NCBI GenBank assembly: GCA_910585345.1
Contig: CAJUDS010000001.1
Span: 1 to 64,000 of the forward strand
Reading direction: 5' to 3'
Source: an uncultured Lachnospiraceae bacterium
Lineage (GTDB): Bacteria; Bacillota; Clostridia; Lachnospirales; Lachnospiraceae
DNA: 64,000 bases
How positions within the stretch are numbered: the first letter of the stretch is position 1; the number at the start of each line of letters is the position of its first letter. The position numbers were made by a program, and so were the translations under genes. The notes under the pieces were generated by a model, which saw only the letters and a program-made list of their open reading frames with translations, was not told the origin of the DNA and did not search any database. Below are positions 15,159-23,986 of this stretch, one piece after another.

Positions 15159-16433
15159 ATGGTACTGCGCAAAAAGCCGGTCACCGGCATGAAAGATATC
15201 CTGCCCGCAGAGATGCAGATCAGGGACTATGTAATAGGGGTGATTAAGGAAACCTATGCAAAGTTTGGTTTTACTTCCATTGAGACACCCTGTGTGGAAG
15301 ACATTGCGAATCTGAGCAGCAGGCAGGGCGGCGAAAACGAAAAACTGATTTTTAAAATATTAAAGAGAGGGGAAAAACTGAACCTGGATGCTGCACAGAC
15401 AGAAAACGATCTGACGGACAGCGGACTGCGGTATGACCTGACGGTGCCGCTTGTACGTTATTATGCAAACCATGCCAATGAGCTGCCGGCTCCGTTTAAG
15501 GCGCTGCAGATGGGAAATGTATGGCGTGCGGACAGGCCGCAGAGAGGACGGTACCGCCAGTTTATGCAGTGCGACATTGACATTTTGGGCGAGCCTTCCA
15601 ATCTGGCGGAAATTGAACTGATACTGGCTGCCACGACGACGCTCGGCAGGCTGGGTTTTCAGGATTTTCAGATTCGCATCAATGAGAGACGGATTCTGAA
15701 GGCTATGGCGGCATACAGTGGGTTTGCGGAAGCAGACTATGACGCGGTGTTTATCATACTGGACAAGATGGACAAGATCGGGACGGAAGGCGTGGCGCAG
15801 GAGCTTGCGGATAACGGCTATGCAGCAGAGGCAATTAAGCGGTATACAGCCCTGTTTGATAAGGTGCGGCAGACAGATGACGCGCAGCAGGCGCTTACAG
15901 AGCTGGCCGATACGCTGATCGGGGCAGGTGTGCTGGAAGAGGAAGTGAAGACCGGCCTGCAGGAAATTATCGCCAGTGTAACGGCTACAAAGGAATCGGT
16001 GTTTGAAATTGTCTTTGACCCTACGCTTGTAAGGGGGATGTCTTACTATACAGGGACAATTTTTGAGATTGCCATGCCGCAGTTTGGCGGCAGCTGCGGC
16101 GGCGGCGGACGGTACGATAAGATGGTGGGGAGATTTACCGGGAAAGATGTGCCGGCATGCGGCTTTTCGATCGGTTTTGAGAGAATTATACTGTTGCTGG
16201 TGGAAAGCGGGTTCCAGGTACCTTCGCAGCCGGCGAGAACGGCATATTTGATTGAGAAGGGCGTGGAAAGCGAAACGTTGTGTCAGGTAATCGCACAGGC
16301 GCAGCAGGAACGGGCCAAAGGGACGCAGGTACTTGTGGCGCGTATGAATAAAAACAAAAAATTCCAAAAAGAACAGCTTATGGCGGACGGATATGAGAAC
16401 TTCAGGGAATTTTATAAAAATCCCTTACGATAA
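15159..16433 (+). CDS. hisS: Histidyl-tRNA synthetase
   Basis: 424 residues, class II synthetase. Motif 1 region KPVTGMKDILPAEMQIRDYV; motif 2 RADRPQRGRYRQFMQCDIDI; histidine A loop LVRGMSYYTGTIFEIA; motif 3 CGGGGRYDKM and ACGFSIGFERI. It charges tRNA-His. The C-terminal anticodon-binding domain (about 330-424) is complete. First gene of an operon with aspS; its RBS is AAAAAGGAG. In Lachnospiraceae hemZ commonly precedes this pair, which agrees with the displaced hemZ end at 4079. Confidence 0.97.
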   Translation: MVLRKKPVTGMKDILPAEMQIRDYVIGVIKETYAKFGFTSIETPCVEDIANLSSRQGGENEKLIFKILKRGEKLNLDAAQTENDLTDSGLRYDLTVPLVRYYANHANELPAPFKALQMGNVWRADRPQRGRYRQFMQCDIDILGEPSNLAEIELILAATTTLGRLGFQDFQIRINERRILKAMAAYSGFAEADYDAVFIILDKMDKIGTEGVAQELADNGYAAEAIKRYTALFDKVRQTDDAQQALTELADTLIGAGVLEEEVKTGLQEIIASVTATKESVFEIVFDPTLVRGMSYYTGTIFEIAMPQFGGSCGGGGRYDKMVGRFTGKDVPACGFSIGFERIILLLVESGFQVPSQPARTAYLIEKGVESETLCQVIAQAQQERAKGTQVLVARMNKNKKFQKEQLMADGYENFREFYKNPLR

Positions 16434-16452
16434 AAGGCAGGAGGCAGCAGCA

Positions 16453-18249
16453 ATGGCAGAAGCAATGAAGGGCTTACACAGAAGCCACAGATGTACGGAG
16501 GTAAGCGTTAACGACGCGGGAAGCACCGTTACCGTTATGGGATGGGTGCAGAAACAGCGGAACAAGGGCGGTATCATTTTTGTAGATTTGCGTGACCGGT
16601 CGGGTATTCTGCAGATTATTTTTGAAGAGAGCGACTGCGGTGCGGAGAATTTCGCCAAAGCGGAGAAGCTCAGAAGCGAATTTGTTATCGCGGTGGTGGG
16701 AAAAGTAGAAAAAAGAGCAGGAGCGGTAAATGAGAATCTGGCAACGGGACAGATTGAGGTACGGGCAGAGCAGCTGCGTATTTTGTCGGAGTCTGAGACG
16801 CCGCCGTTTCCGATTGAGGCGGATTCGAAGACGAAAGAAGAGCTGCGGTTAAAATACCGTTATCTGGATCTGCGCCGTCCGGATCTGCAGCGCAATATTA
16901 TGCTCAGGAGCAGGATCGTGGCAGGCATTCGTAAATTTATGACGGAGGAAGGGTTTTTGGAGATTGAGACGCCTATCCTGGGCAAATCCACACCGGAGGG
17001 CGCCAGGGATTATCTCGTACCCAGCCGTGTCCATCCGGGTACATTTTACGGTCTGCCTCAATCGCCGCAGCTTTTTAAACAGCTTTTGATGTGTTCGGGT
17101 TATGACAGGTATTTCCAGATCGCCAAATGCTTCCGGGATGAGGATTTGCGCGCGGACAGGCAGCCGGAGTTTACCCAGGTGGATATGGAGCTGTCTTTTG
17201 TGGATGTGGATGATGTGATTGATGTCAATGAGAGACTGCTTCAGTATGTGTGCAAAGAGGCGATCGGGCTGGACGTGCAGCTTCCGATTCCGCGGATGAC
17301 ATGGAAGGAAGCGATGGAACGGTACGGCAGCGATAAGCCGGATACCCGTTTTGGCATGGAGCTTGTCAATGTGTCAGATGCGGTAGCGGGCTGTGGGTTT
17401 GGCGTTTTTACCGCCGCATTGGAAAATGGCGGCAGTGTGCGGGGGATCAATGCGAAAGGGCAGGCGTCCATGCCCCGTAAAAAGATTGACGCGCTGGTGG
17501 ATTTCGCAAAAGGATACGGCGCAAAGGGGCTGGCGTATCTGGGGATCCAGCAGGACGGCAGTTATAAATCTTCCTTTGCCAAATTTATGACGCAGGAACA
17601 GCTGGACGGTCTTGTGAAGGCGATGGACGGTCAGCCGGGGGATCTGCTTTTCTTTGCGGCCGACAAAAATAATATTGTATACAGTGTGCTTGGCGCGCTG
17701 CGTCTGGAAGTGGGAGAACAGATGGGTATTATCGATCATGATGCGTTTCATTTCCTGTGGGTGACAGAATTTCCACTGCTGGAATGGAGTGAGGATGAGA
17801 ACCGTTTCGTAGCGGTTCACCACCCGTTTACCATGATGATGGATGAGGATCTGCAGTACTTGGATTCTGACCCGGGCAGAGTGCGGGCGAAAGCATATGA
17901 TATCGTACTGAACGGCGTTGAGCTGGGCGGCGGCAGCGTCCGGATCTATCAGAATGAAATTCAGGAAAAGATGTTTGAGATTCTTGGCTTTGAGAAAGAG
18001 GACGCCCACAGCAGGTTCGGTTTCCTGCTGGACGCTTTTCAATACGGCGTACCGCCGCATGCCGGTCTTGCGTATGGCCTTGACCGTCTCGTTATGCTGC
18101 TGGTAAAGGCGGACAGCATTCGGGAAGTGATGGCTTTCCCCAAGGTAAAGGATGCTTCCTGTCTGCTGACAGGCGCGCCGGATGTGGTAGACGTGGTGCA
18201 GATGAAAGAGCTGCACCTGTCTTCTGACGTGGAAGAGCAGGAGGTATAA
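16453..18249 (+). CDS. aspS: Aspartyl-tRNA synthetase
   Basis: 598 residues from ATG 16453, behind AGGAGG; an upstream in-frame ATG at 16393 lies inside hisS. N-terminal OB-fold anticodon-binding domain (VTVMGWVQKQRNKGGIIFVD), class II core with FRDEDLRADRQPEFTQVD (motif 2), a bacterial GAD insertion (about 290-410) and motif 3 GLAYGLDRLVMLL. It charges tRNA-Asp. The stop TAA overlaps the next ATG by one base, so translation of the following gene is coupled. Confidence 0.97.
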   Translation: MAEAMKGLHRSHRCTEVSVNDAGSTVTVMGWVQKQRNKGGIIFVDLRDRSGILQIIFEESDCGAENFAKAEKLRSEFVIAVVGKVEKRAGAVNENLATGQIEVRAEQLRILSESETPPFPIEADSKTKEELRLKYRYLDLRRPDLQRNIMLRSRIVAGIRKFMTEEGFLEIETPILGKSTPEGARDYLVPSRVHPGTFYGLPQSPQLFKQLLMCSGYDRYFQIAKCFRDEDLRADRQPEFTQVDMELSFVDVDDVIDVNERLLQYVCKEAIGLDVQLPIPRMTWKEAMERYGSDKPDTRFGMELVNVSDAVAGCGFGVFTAALENGGSVRGINAKGQASMPRKKIDALVDFAKGYGAKGLAYLGIQQDGSYKSSFAKFMTQEQLDGLVKAMDGQPGDLLFFAADKNNIVYSVLGALRLEVGEQMGIIDHDAFHFLWVTEFPLLEWSEDENRFVAVHHPFTMMMDEDLQYLDSDPGRVRAKAYDIVLNGVELGGGSVRIYQNEIQEKMFEILGFEKEDAHSRFGFLLDAFQYGVPPHAGLAYGLDRLVMLLVKADSIREVMAFPKVKDASCLLTGAPDVVDVVQMKELHLSSDVEEQEV

Positions 18250-19007
18250 TGCTGCGGCTTTATATTGCAAACGCAGAGGTATTCTGCGAAACGGACAGGT
18301 TTGAGCGGGCCTGCGGGCTGATCGATTCTGTCCGTCTTGCAAAAGTGCAAAGGTGCGGGCTTAAGGAGGATAAAGTACGGAGTCTGTGCTGTGGGCTTTT
18401 GCTGCAGTATGCCCTGCAGACAGTGGCAAAAGCCGGGGACTGGGCGGCGGCGCAGCGTCTGGTGGGCGCGGACAATAGAATGACAGCCGGATGGGGAAAG
18501 CGGATAGAGCTGCGGTATGGATACGGGACATGTGGGAAACCGTATTTTGAAGAGTACCCGCAGTTTTGTTTCAGCCTTTCCCATTCCGGAAGATATGCCG
18601 TACTTGCCGTTTCCGAGGATGAGAACGGAGTGGATATTCAGCAGAGGCGCCCTGTGACAGTACGTATGGCGCGCAGAGTGTTAACAGATCGGGAATATAA
18701 GAAATTTACAATGCTGGGAACGGAGCAGGAAAGAGAGGATTGGTTTTTCCGCTGCTGGTGTGCCAAGGAGAGTTATGGGAAGCTGACAGGGTACGGATTT
18801 TCGCAGGATTTCCGCCGGATTTGTCTGGAGGAAAGCGGAGAGAGGATTGTCCATCCGGCTTTGGGGCCGGCGCTCTGCCGGGAATATATGCCGGAGGCTG
18901 GCTATTATATGAATGTATGCAGAAAGCAGGCCGGGGAAGAGGAGAAGCCGCTTTTCCCAAAGAAGCCGCTGGATGTCACGCAGACGCTTTTATGTGCTGT
19001 CACGTAA
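18249..19007 (+). CDS. 4'-phosphopantetheinyl transferase, Sfp type
   Basis: 252 residues. Family motifs: GKPYFEEYPQFCFSLSHSG (residues ~97-115), GVDIQQ with Mg-binding Asp (~128-133), and WCAKESYGKLTG (~174-185). It moves phosphopantetheine from coenzyme A to a carrier protein. Sfp-type size suggests broad substrate range or a role in fatty acid or secondary metabolism. Translationally coupled to aspS (one-base overlap). An extra C-terminal tail of about 25 residues (EEEKPLFPKKPL) is not part of the core. Confidence 0.85.
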   Translation: MLRLYIANAEVFCETDRFERACGLIDSVRLAKVQRCGLKEDKVRSLCCGLLLQYALQTVAKAGDWAAAQRLVGADNRMTAGWGKRIELRYGYGTCGKPYFEEYPQFCFSLSHSGRYAVLAVSEDENGVDIQQRRPVTVRMARRVLTDREYKKFTMLGTEQEREDWFFRCWCAKESYGKLTGYGFSQDFRRICLEESGERIVHPALGPALCREYMPEAGYYMNVCRKQAGEEEKPLFPKKPLDVTQTLLCAVT

Positions 19008-19058
19008 AGCGGAAGGTCTCATATCATATGGTAAGAACAAATATGAGGGATGCGGCTT

Positions 19059-19598
19059 ATGGCATATTATACGATTGTAATGGATGCCGGGCATGGAGGC
19101 TCTGATTTTGGGGCAGTCTATAATGGACGATATGAAAAGGATGATACGCTGGCATTGACGCTGGCAGTGGGAAATATTTTGCAGAATGCGGGGATTAACG
19201 TTGTTTATACTCGTACGGAGGATGTATACGAGACGCCTTACCGCAAGGCGCAGGAGGGCAATTTGTCGGGAGCGGATTATTTTATTTCCATCCACAGAAA
19301 TTCAAGCCCTTATCCCAATACGTATTCGGGAGTGGAATCTCTTGTCTATTCAGATTACGGGATTGCCGCTACGATGGCCAGAAATATCAATCGGCAGCTT
19401 TCCTATTTGGGTTTTCGAAACATTGGTGTAACGGAACGGCCGAACCTGATCGTTCTGAACAGTACGCAGATGCCAGCGGTCTTGGTGGAGGTTGGGTTTA
19501 TCAACACGGATGCGGATAATGCGCTGTTTGATCTGGAATTTGATGCAATCGCCGAGGCTATCGCCTATGGGATTCTGGAATCCATAGGAGTCGTATAA
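19059..19598 (+). CDS. N-acetylmuramoyl-L-alanine amidase (Amidase_3)
   Basis: 179 residues from ATG 19059 (GAGGG upstream; ATG 19050 is also possible). Zinc amidase motifs: VMDAGHGGSDFGA with the first His, then Glu in GRYEKDDTLALTLA, SIHRNSS with the third ligand, and catalytic Glu in AVLVEVGFINTDADN. It cleaves the amide between muramic acid and the peptide stem. There is no signal peptide or wall-binding domain, so it is just the catalytic domain; export would need another route, or it acts on the spore or mother-cell side. Confidence 0.88.
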   Translation: MAYYTIVMDAGHGGSDFGAVYNGRYEKDDTLALTLAVGNILQNAGINVVYTRTEDVYETPYRKAQEGNLSGADYFISIHRNSSPYPNTYSGVESLVYSDYGIAATMARNINRQLSYLGFRNIGVTERPNLIVLNSTQMPAVLVEVGFINTDADNALFDLEFDAIAEAIAYGILESIGVV

Positions 19599-19652
19599 CA
19601 GACTGGCTTTGCTCCGTAAATACAAAAAGGAAAATAGAGAGCGCGAAAAACA

Positions 19653-20996
19653 ATGAAGAGGAGAAAGAGAAACGGGCTGTCACAGATTCAGCTGATAGCC
19701 ATGGGATTTTTGATGATTATAGGAATCGGGACGCTGTTGCTTATGCTGCCTGTTTCCGCAAAAGAAGGAACAGTCGGGCCGCTGGACGCGCTTTTTACGG
19801 CTACCAGTGCTACCTGCGTGACAGGACTGGTAACGGCGGACACATGGCGCAACTGGACACTGTTCGGCCAGCTCGTGATCCTTCTGATGATTCAGACAGG
19901 CGGTCTTGGTTTCATGACCATTGGTGTATTTTTTTCGATTTATATCAGAAGAAAGATCAGTCTGAGAGAACGTGAGCTGCTGCAGGAGAGCATCAATACA
20001 CTGCAGCTTGCCGGTGTTGTCAGGCTGACGAAGTTGATTGTAAAAGGGACGCTGCTGATCGAGGGGATGGGGGCGGCCCTTCTGAGTCTGCGGTTTATAC
20101 CGCAGATGGGATTTTGGAAGGGCTGCTATTTTGGCGTTTTCCATGCCGTTTCCGCTTTTTGTAACGGCGGTTTTGACTTGATGGGAGAGCAGGAGCCATA
20201 TGTGTCTCTGACCGGTTATGTTTCAGATCCCCTCGTGAATCTGGTGATTATGTCGTTGATTGTGATAGGCGGCATTGGCTTTATTGTGTGGCAGGATCTT
20301 TATGAACATGGATTCCACGTGAAGAAATATATGCTGCATACAAAGATCGTGTTATTGACGACTTCTGTTCTGGTATTCGGGAGCGCTCTTCTTTTCTGGC
20401 TGTTTGAACGCCGGACATTGTTTGCGGGTCTTTCCCCGGGGGGACAGGCACTGGCGGCGCTGTTCAGTTCCGTAACTGCCAGGACGGCAGGCTTTAATAC
20501 GGTCGACACGGGCGCATTGTCCAATGGGAGCAAAATGCTGACAATGATACTGATGTTTATCGGTGGAAGTCCGGGTTCTACCGCAGGAGGGATTAAAACG
20601 ACCACGGTAGTGGTTTTAATCATGTATACGTGGAACAGTCTCAAAAATAAAAACGGCTGCAGTGTATTTGAACGCCGTATTCCCGACGAAGTGATTAAAA
20701 AATCCAGTATGGTGCTGGTGATTAATCTGGTGATGTCGCTGCTGGCGGGAATTATCATATGCGGTATACAGCCTGCTCTTTCCATGGACAGCGTTGTATT
20801 TGAGATTTGTTCGGCCATCGGAACGGTGGGAATGACGACGGGCATTACAAGAGACTTAAATGCGGTTTCGAAATGTATTATTACATTTCTAATGTACTGT
20901 GGCAGGATAGGCAGTATGACATTCGCGCTGTCGTTTATGCAGCGGAAAAAAACCGATCCCGTACAATATCCTCTGGGAAAGATTACGGTAGGATAA
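19653..20996 (+). CDS. ktrB: Potassium uptake channel subunit, KtrB/TrkH family
   Basis: 447 residues with eight membrane spans and four pore loops whose filter glycines are visible: TSATCVTGLVTADTW, FHAVSAFCNGGFDLMG, SSVTARTAGFNTVDTG and EICSAIGTVGMTTGIT. The GGSPGSTAGGIKTTT loop in the third repeat is characteristic. It conducts potassium driven by membrane potential and sodium. Paired with the NAD-binding regulator KtrA 38 bases downstream. Confidence 0.93.
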   Translation: MKRRKRNGLSQIQLIAMGFLMIIGIGTLLLMLPVSAKEGTVGPLDALFTATSATCVTGLVTADTWRNWTLFGQLVILLMIQTGGLGFMTIGVFFSIYIRRKISLRERELLQESINTLQLAGVVRLTKLIVKGTLLIEGMGAALLSLRFIPQMGFWKGCYFGVFHAVSAFCNGGFDLMGEQEPYVSLTGYVSDPLVNLVIMSLIVIGGIGFIVWQDLYEHGFHVKKYMLHTKIVLLTTSVLVFGSALLFWLFERRTLFAGLSPGGQALAALFSSVTARTAGFNTVDTGALSNGSKMLTMILMFIGGSPGSTAGGIKTTTVVVLIMYTWNSLKNKNGCSVFERRIPDEVIKKSSMVLVINLVMSLLAGIIICGIQPALSMDSVVFEICSAIGTVGMTTGITRDLNAVSKCIITFLMYCGRIGSMTFALSFMQRKKTDPVQYPLGKITVG

Positions 20997-21033
20997 GGAA
21001 ATAGAAACAGCAGGAGCAGAAAGGAACAGACAA

Positions 21034-21699
21034 ATGAAAACAGTTTTGATTATCGGCATGGGAAGGTTTGGTTATCATCTGTGCAGAAAAATGGCGGAGC
21101 TGGGCAATCAGATTCTGGCGGTGGATGAACAGGAGGAGGCTCTTGAGGAGATACTGCCGATTGTAACGAGCGCTAAGATCGGAGATTGTACAAAAGTAGA
21201 CGTATTGAAGACTCTGGGGGTCGACAATTTTGACTACTGTTTTGTATGCGTGGGAGAAAATTTTCAGAGCAGTCTGGAAATTACAAGCCAGTTAAAGGAA
21301 ATGGGCGCCAAATATGTCATTAGTAAAGCGGTGCGGGATATCCAGTCTAAGTTTTTGCTGCGCAATGGCGCTGACGAGGTGATCTATCCTGACAAGGACA
21401 TTGCAGAACGTCTGGCAAACCGCTGCAGTGCAAGCCATGTATTTGATTATATAGAGCTGAGTAAGGAATGTTCGATTTATGAAATCCTGCCGCTGTCGGA
21501 ATGGGTGGGCAGGACGGTGCGGGAATCCGATATCCGCGCCATGTATCATGTAAACATTTTGGGCGTAAAAAAAGGAGAACACACGGATTTTGTGATCCAT
21601 CCGGATTACAGTTTTGAGGCGGATGACCATCTGATCGTGATGGGAAACAATGACGATGTATTTCGGGTATTGAAACGGATGGATGAAAAAAAACGTTGA
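21034..21699 (+). CDS. ktrA: Potassium uptake regulatory subunit, KtrA/TrkA
   Basis: 221 residues. N-terminal RCK_N Rossmann domain with VLIIGMGRFGYHLCRKMAEL and acidic ribose-binding VDEQEE; C-terminal RCK_C ligand domain (about 135-221). Forms the cytoplasmic octameric ring that gates KtrB in response to ATP/ADP or NAD(H). Good AGGAGCAGAAAGG RBS. Its stop codon overlaps the -35 box of the livJ promoter. Confidence 0.93.
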   Translation: MKTVLIIGMGRFGYHLCRKMAELGNQILAVDEQEEALEEILPIVTSAKIGDCTKVDVLKTLGVDNFDYCFVCVGENFQSSLEITSQLKEMGAKYVISKAVRDIQSKFLLRNGADEVIYPDKDIAERLANRCSASHVFDYIELSKECSIYEILPLSEWVGRTVRESDIRAMYHVNILGVKKGEHTDFVIHPDYSFEADDHLIVMGNNDDVFRVLKRMDEKKR

Positions 21700-21724
21700 C
21701 AAATACAAAAAATGTATATATGAT
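21696..21724 (+). promoter_or_regulatory. livJ promoter overlapping the ktrA stop
   Basis: TTGACA (21696-21701), 17-base spacer, TATGAT (21719-21724). Near-consensus sigma-A promoter with its -35 box in the last codons of ktrA. Confidence 0.85.
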
Positions 21725-21735
21725 ACGTTTAGCTG

Positions 21736-21770
21736 AAAAAAGGTTCAATGGTGATCCACTGAATCTTTTT
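21736..21770 (+). terminator. Hairpin just after the livJ promoter: ktr terminator or livJ attenuator
   Basis: AAAAAGGTTCAATGG (21737-21751) pairs with CCACTGAATCTTTTT (21756-21770) with one mismatch and one GU pair, over a TGAT loop. It follows ktrA by about 37 bases but lies after the livJ promoter, so livJ transcripts must also pass through it. Confidence 0.65.
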
Positions 21771-21816
21771 GTGCATAAGAACATGATCACACAATGCAAA
21801 AATGGAGGAGAAGATT

Positions 21817-23052
21817 ATGAAAAAATTTTTCAGCATTGTTGTAGCATCAGCGGTGGTTGCGGCTGCTCTGGCAGGCTGCGGCGGCGCAGGTTCTGATTCT
21901 ACAGCAGACAACACGGCAGCAGATAACACAGCGGCAGACAACACAGCGGCAGCAGACAATACGGAAGGCGGTGAGGGTGCGGCAGACGGCGCTTCCTTTA
22001 AGATCGGCGGTATCGGACCGGTGACCGGGGCAGCGGCAGTGTACGGCCAGGCTGTGAAAAATGCGGCACAGCTTGCAGTGGATGAGATCAATGCGGCAGG
22101 CGGCGTCAATGGCGCGACAATCGAGTTTAACTTCCAGGATGACGAGCATGATGCGGAAAAAGCTGTCAATGCTTACAATACGTTAAAAGACTGGAATATG
22201 CAGATGCTGCTTGGAACCGTGACAAGTACGCCTTGTACGGCGGTTGTGGAGAAATCGCATGAGGACAATCTGTTCCAGTTGACACCTTCTGGTTCCGCAG
22301 TGGAAAGTATTCAGTATGACAATGCGTTCCGCGTATGTTTTTCGGACCCTAACCAGGGAAGCGCATCGGCACAGTACATTGGCGAAAATAAGCTGGCGTC
22401 TAAAGTAGCTGTCATTTATAACAGCTCTGATGTATATTCTTCCGGTATTTATCAGACATTTGCCGCAGAGGCAGGAAACCAGGGAATTGAAATCGTAGCT
22501 GCAGAGGCGTTTACGGCGGACAGCAATACGGATTTTTCCGTACAGCTTCAGAAGGCAAAAGACGCAGGCGCCGAACTGGTATTTTTACCGATTTATTACA
22601 CGGAGGCATCCATCATTCTCGGTCAGGCGGACAAAATGGGATTTGATCCGATTTTCTTTGGCTGCGATGGTCTGGACGGTATCCTTGCGGTAGAGGATTT
22701 TGATACGGCTCTTGCAGAGGGCGTTATGCTTTTGACACCGTTTGCTGCAGATGCCGAAGACGAGCTGACACAGAACTTTGTGAAGGCATATCAGGATGCT
22801 TACGGCGATATCCCCAACCAGTTTGCCGCAGATGCTTATGACGGCATTTATGCACTGAAGGCAGCGCTTGAAAAGGCGGGTGCAACACCTGATATGAGCG
22901 CTTCCGATATTTGCGAAGCACTGAAAGTTTCCATGACGGAAATTTCCATTGATGGTCTGACAGGCGAAGGTATGACATGGAGCGCCGACGGCGAGCCGAA
23001 CAAAGCGCCCAAGGCTGTTAAGATTACAAATGGCGCATATGCCGCAATGTAA
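21817..23052 (+). CDS. livJ: Branched-chain amino acid ABC transporter, substrate-binding lipoprotein
   Basis: 411 residues from ATG 21817 (GGAGGAG upstream). Lipoprotein signal MKKFFSIVVASAVVAAALAG with the modified Cys in AGCGG, then a low-complexity Ala/Asp/Asn/Thr linker made by short tandem repeats, then the Peripla_BP_6 domain (KIGGIGPVTGAAAVYGQAV to the end). It binds leucine/isoleucine/valine or related amino acids outside the membrane and delivers them to LivHM. It is separated from livHMGF by an unrelated secreted protein gene and has its own promoter and terminator, which allows much higher expression than the permease. Confidence 0.92.
   Translation: MKKFFSIVVASAVVAAALAGCGGAGSDSTADNTAADNTAADNTAAADNTEGGEGAADGASFKIGGIGPVTGAAAVYGQAVKNAAQLAVDEINAAGGVNGATIEFNFQDDEHDAEKAVNAYNTLKDWNMQMLLGTVTSTPCTAVVEKSHEDNLFQLTPSGSAVESIQYDNAFRVCFSDPNQGSASAQYIGENKLASKVAVIYNSSDVYSSGIYQTFAAEAGNQGIEIVAAEAFTADSNTDFSVQLQKAKDAGAELVFLPIYYTEASIILGQADKMGFDPIFFGCDGLDGILAVEDFDTALAEGVMLLTPFAADAEDELTQNFVKAYQDAYGDIPNQFAADAYDGIYALKAALEKAGATPDMSASDICEALKVSMTEISIDGLTGEGMTWSADGEPNKAPKAVKITNGAYAAM
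21900..21965. repeat. Short tandem repeats coding the LivJ linker
   Basis: About four imperfect copies of a GCAGACAACACAGCG-like 15-base unit encode repeated ADNTA. Such repeats may vary in copy number without breaking the frame. Confidence 0.7.
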
Positions 23053-23073
23053 AACGGTATCATCAGAAAGATT

Positions 23074-23112
23074 AAGGCAGTGGTCCCGATCTCCGGGCTG
23101 CTGCCTTTTTTC
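23074..23112 (+). terminator. livJ terminator
   Basis: AAGGCAG (23074-23080) pairs with CTGCCTT (23101-23107), with CCCG/CGGG inside, then a T run. Confidence 0.8.
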
Positions 23113-23260
23113 TGTAAGAGCGTTCTCTGAAAACCGGGTATTTTTTTGGTTGTGCAGGCGCCAGAATGCGGGCCTTGAAGCGTTTCGACTGCGTTAGGCG
23201 CTATAGTGCAGCCGGAAGCTGAACGGTAACGGTTTGTCGAAAAAAAGGGACTGGTAAATA

Positions 23261-23289
23261 TTGACATGTTGCCTTTTTAGAATTATACT
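23261..23289 (+). promoter_or_regulatory. Promoter of the duplicated secreted protein
   Basis: TTGACA (23261-23266), 17-base spacer, TATACT (23284-23289), about 45 bases before the ATG. The rest of 23113-23333 shows nothing recognisable. Confidence 0.8.
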
Positions 23290-23333
23290 GATAGTGGAGT
23301 TTTAAATATATAATATATAAGGAGGAGATAACA

Positions 23334-23840
23334 ATGAAAATGTTTAAAACTTTTCTGGTAACTGCTGCTGTGGCAACTCTGACAATGGCTTCTTCTATGG
23401 TAGTTTGCGCAAAAGACGCTGATATTGAGCGCCCTCGTGTAAAGAGCAGCTGTGATCTGATGAACTGCTCCGGTCAGCATGTCAGCGTAAAGGATCCTGC
23501 TTCAGGATTGGATTTGTATTTCTGCGTACCGCAGAATCTGACCTATTCTGTTGACGAGTATCGCACAAAAGTAGCAGAATTTTTGGCAGACGAGGCTGAA
23601 AACAAAAAAGAAGAAGCAGCGCCTGTTGTTGAAGAAAGCAAGAAAGAAGACAACGGTTACTTTGCAAAACCTCGTGTAAAGAGCAATTGTGATCTGATGA
23701 ACTGCTCCGGTCAGCATGTCAGCGTAAAGGATCCTGCTTCAGGATTGGATTTGTATTTCTGCGTACCGCAGAATCTGACCTACTCTGTCGATGAGTATCG
23801 TACAAACGTAGCAGAATATCTGGCAGATCAGGCAAAATAG
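23334..23840 (+). CDS. Secreted protein of two near-identical cysteine-containing repeats
   Basis: 168 residues. Sec signal peptide (MKMFKTFLVTAAVATLTMAS, cleavage likely after VVCA or nearby), then two copies of a 49-residue unit (about residues 34-82 and 113-161) joined by a Glu/Lys-rich linker. Each unit reads RVKSxCDLMNCSGQHVSV and KDPASGLDLYFCVPQNLTY with three cysteines. The DNA copies differ at only 7 of 148 bases. No known domain recognised. It has its own strong promoter and terminator and lies between livJ and livH; function unknown, perhaps a cell-surface or quorum-type protein. Confidence 0.85.
   Translation: MKMFKTFLVTAAVATLTMASSMVVCAKDADIERPRVKSSCDLMNCSGQHVSVKDPASGLDLYFCVPQNLTYSVDEYRTKVAEFLADEAENKKEEAAPVVEESKKEDNGYFAKPRVKSNCDLMNCSGQHVSVKDPASGLDLYFCVPQNLTYSVDEYRTNVAEYLADQAK
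23433..23817. repeat. 148-bp tandem coding duplication
   Basis: Copies at 23433-23580 and 23670-23817, separated by 89 bases. Seven differences, mostly third-position transitions; amino acid changes are Ser to Asn and Lys to Asn. A recent duplication, or one kept alike by gene conversion. Confidence 0.9.
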
Positions 23841-23906
23841 TCCGCATATTTTGTCCGAAAGGACGAATGCTGGATAACTCTCAGCCATATCATATATCGT
23901 AAGAGC

Positions 23907-23960
23907 AGAAGGATTTTCCCAAAGGCGGGCGATGGCCCGCGGGAAAATCCTTCTTTTTTT
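23907..23960 (+). terminator. Terminator of the duplicated secreted protein
   Basis: AGAAGGATTTTCCC (23907-23920) pairs perfectly with GGGAAAATCCTTCT (23941-23954); an inner GCGGGC/GCCCGC stem fills the loop and a T run follows. Confidence 0.9.
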
Positions 23961-23986
23961 GCAGCGGCGCTTTACTGCGTCCTGTA

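Noticed and set aside
15360..16367. 335-codon minus-strand frame opposite hisS
   Set aside because: Antisense shadow, low-complexity His/Arg/Cys composition, no RBS.
17374..18342. 322-codon minus-strand frame opposite aspS
   Set aside because: Antisense shadow of aspS.
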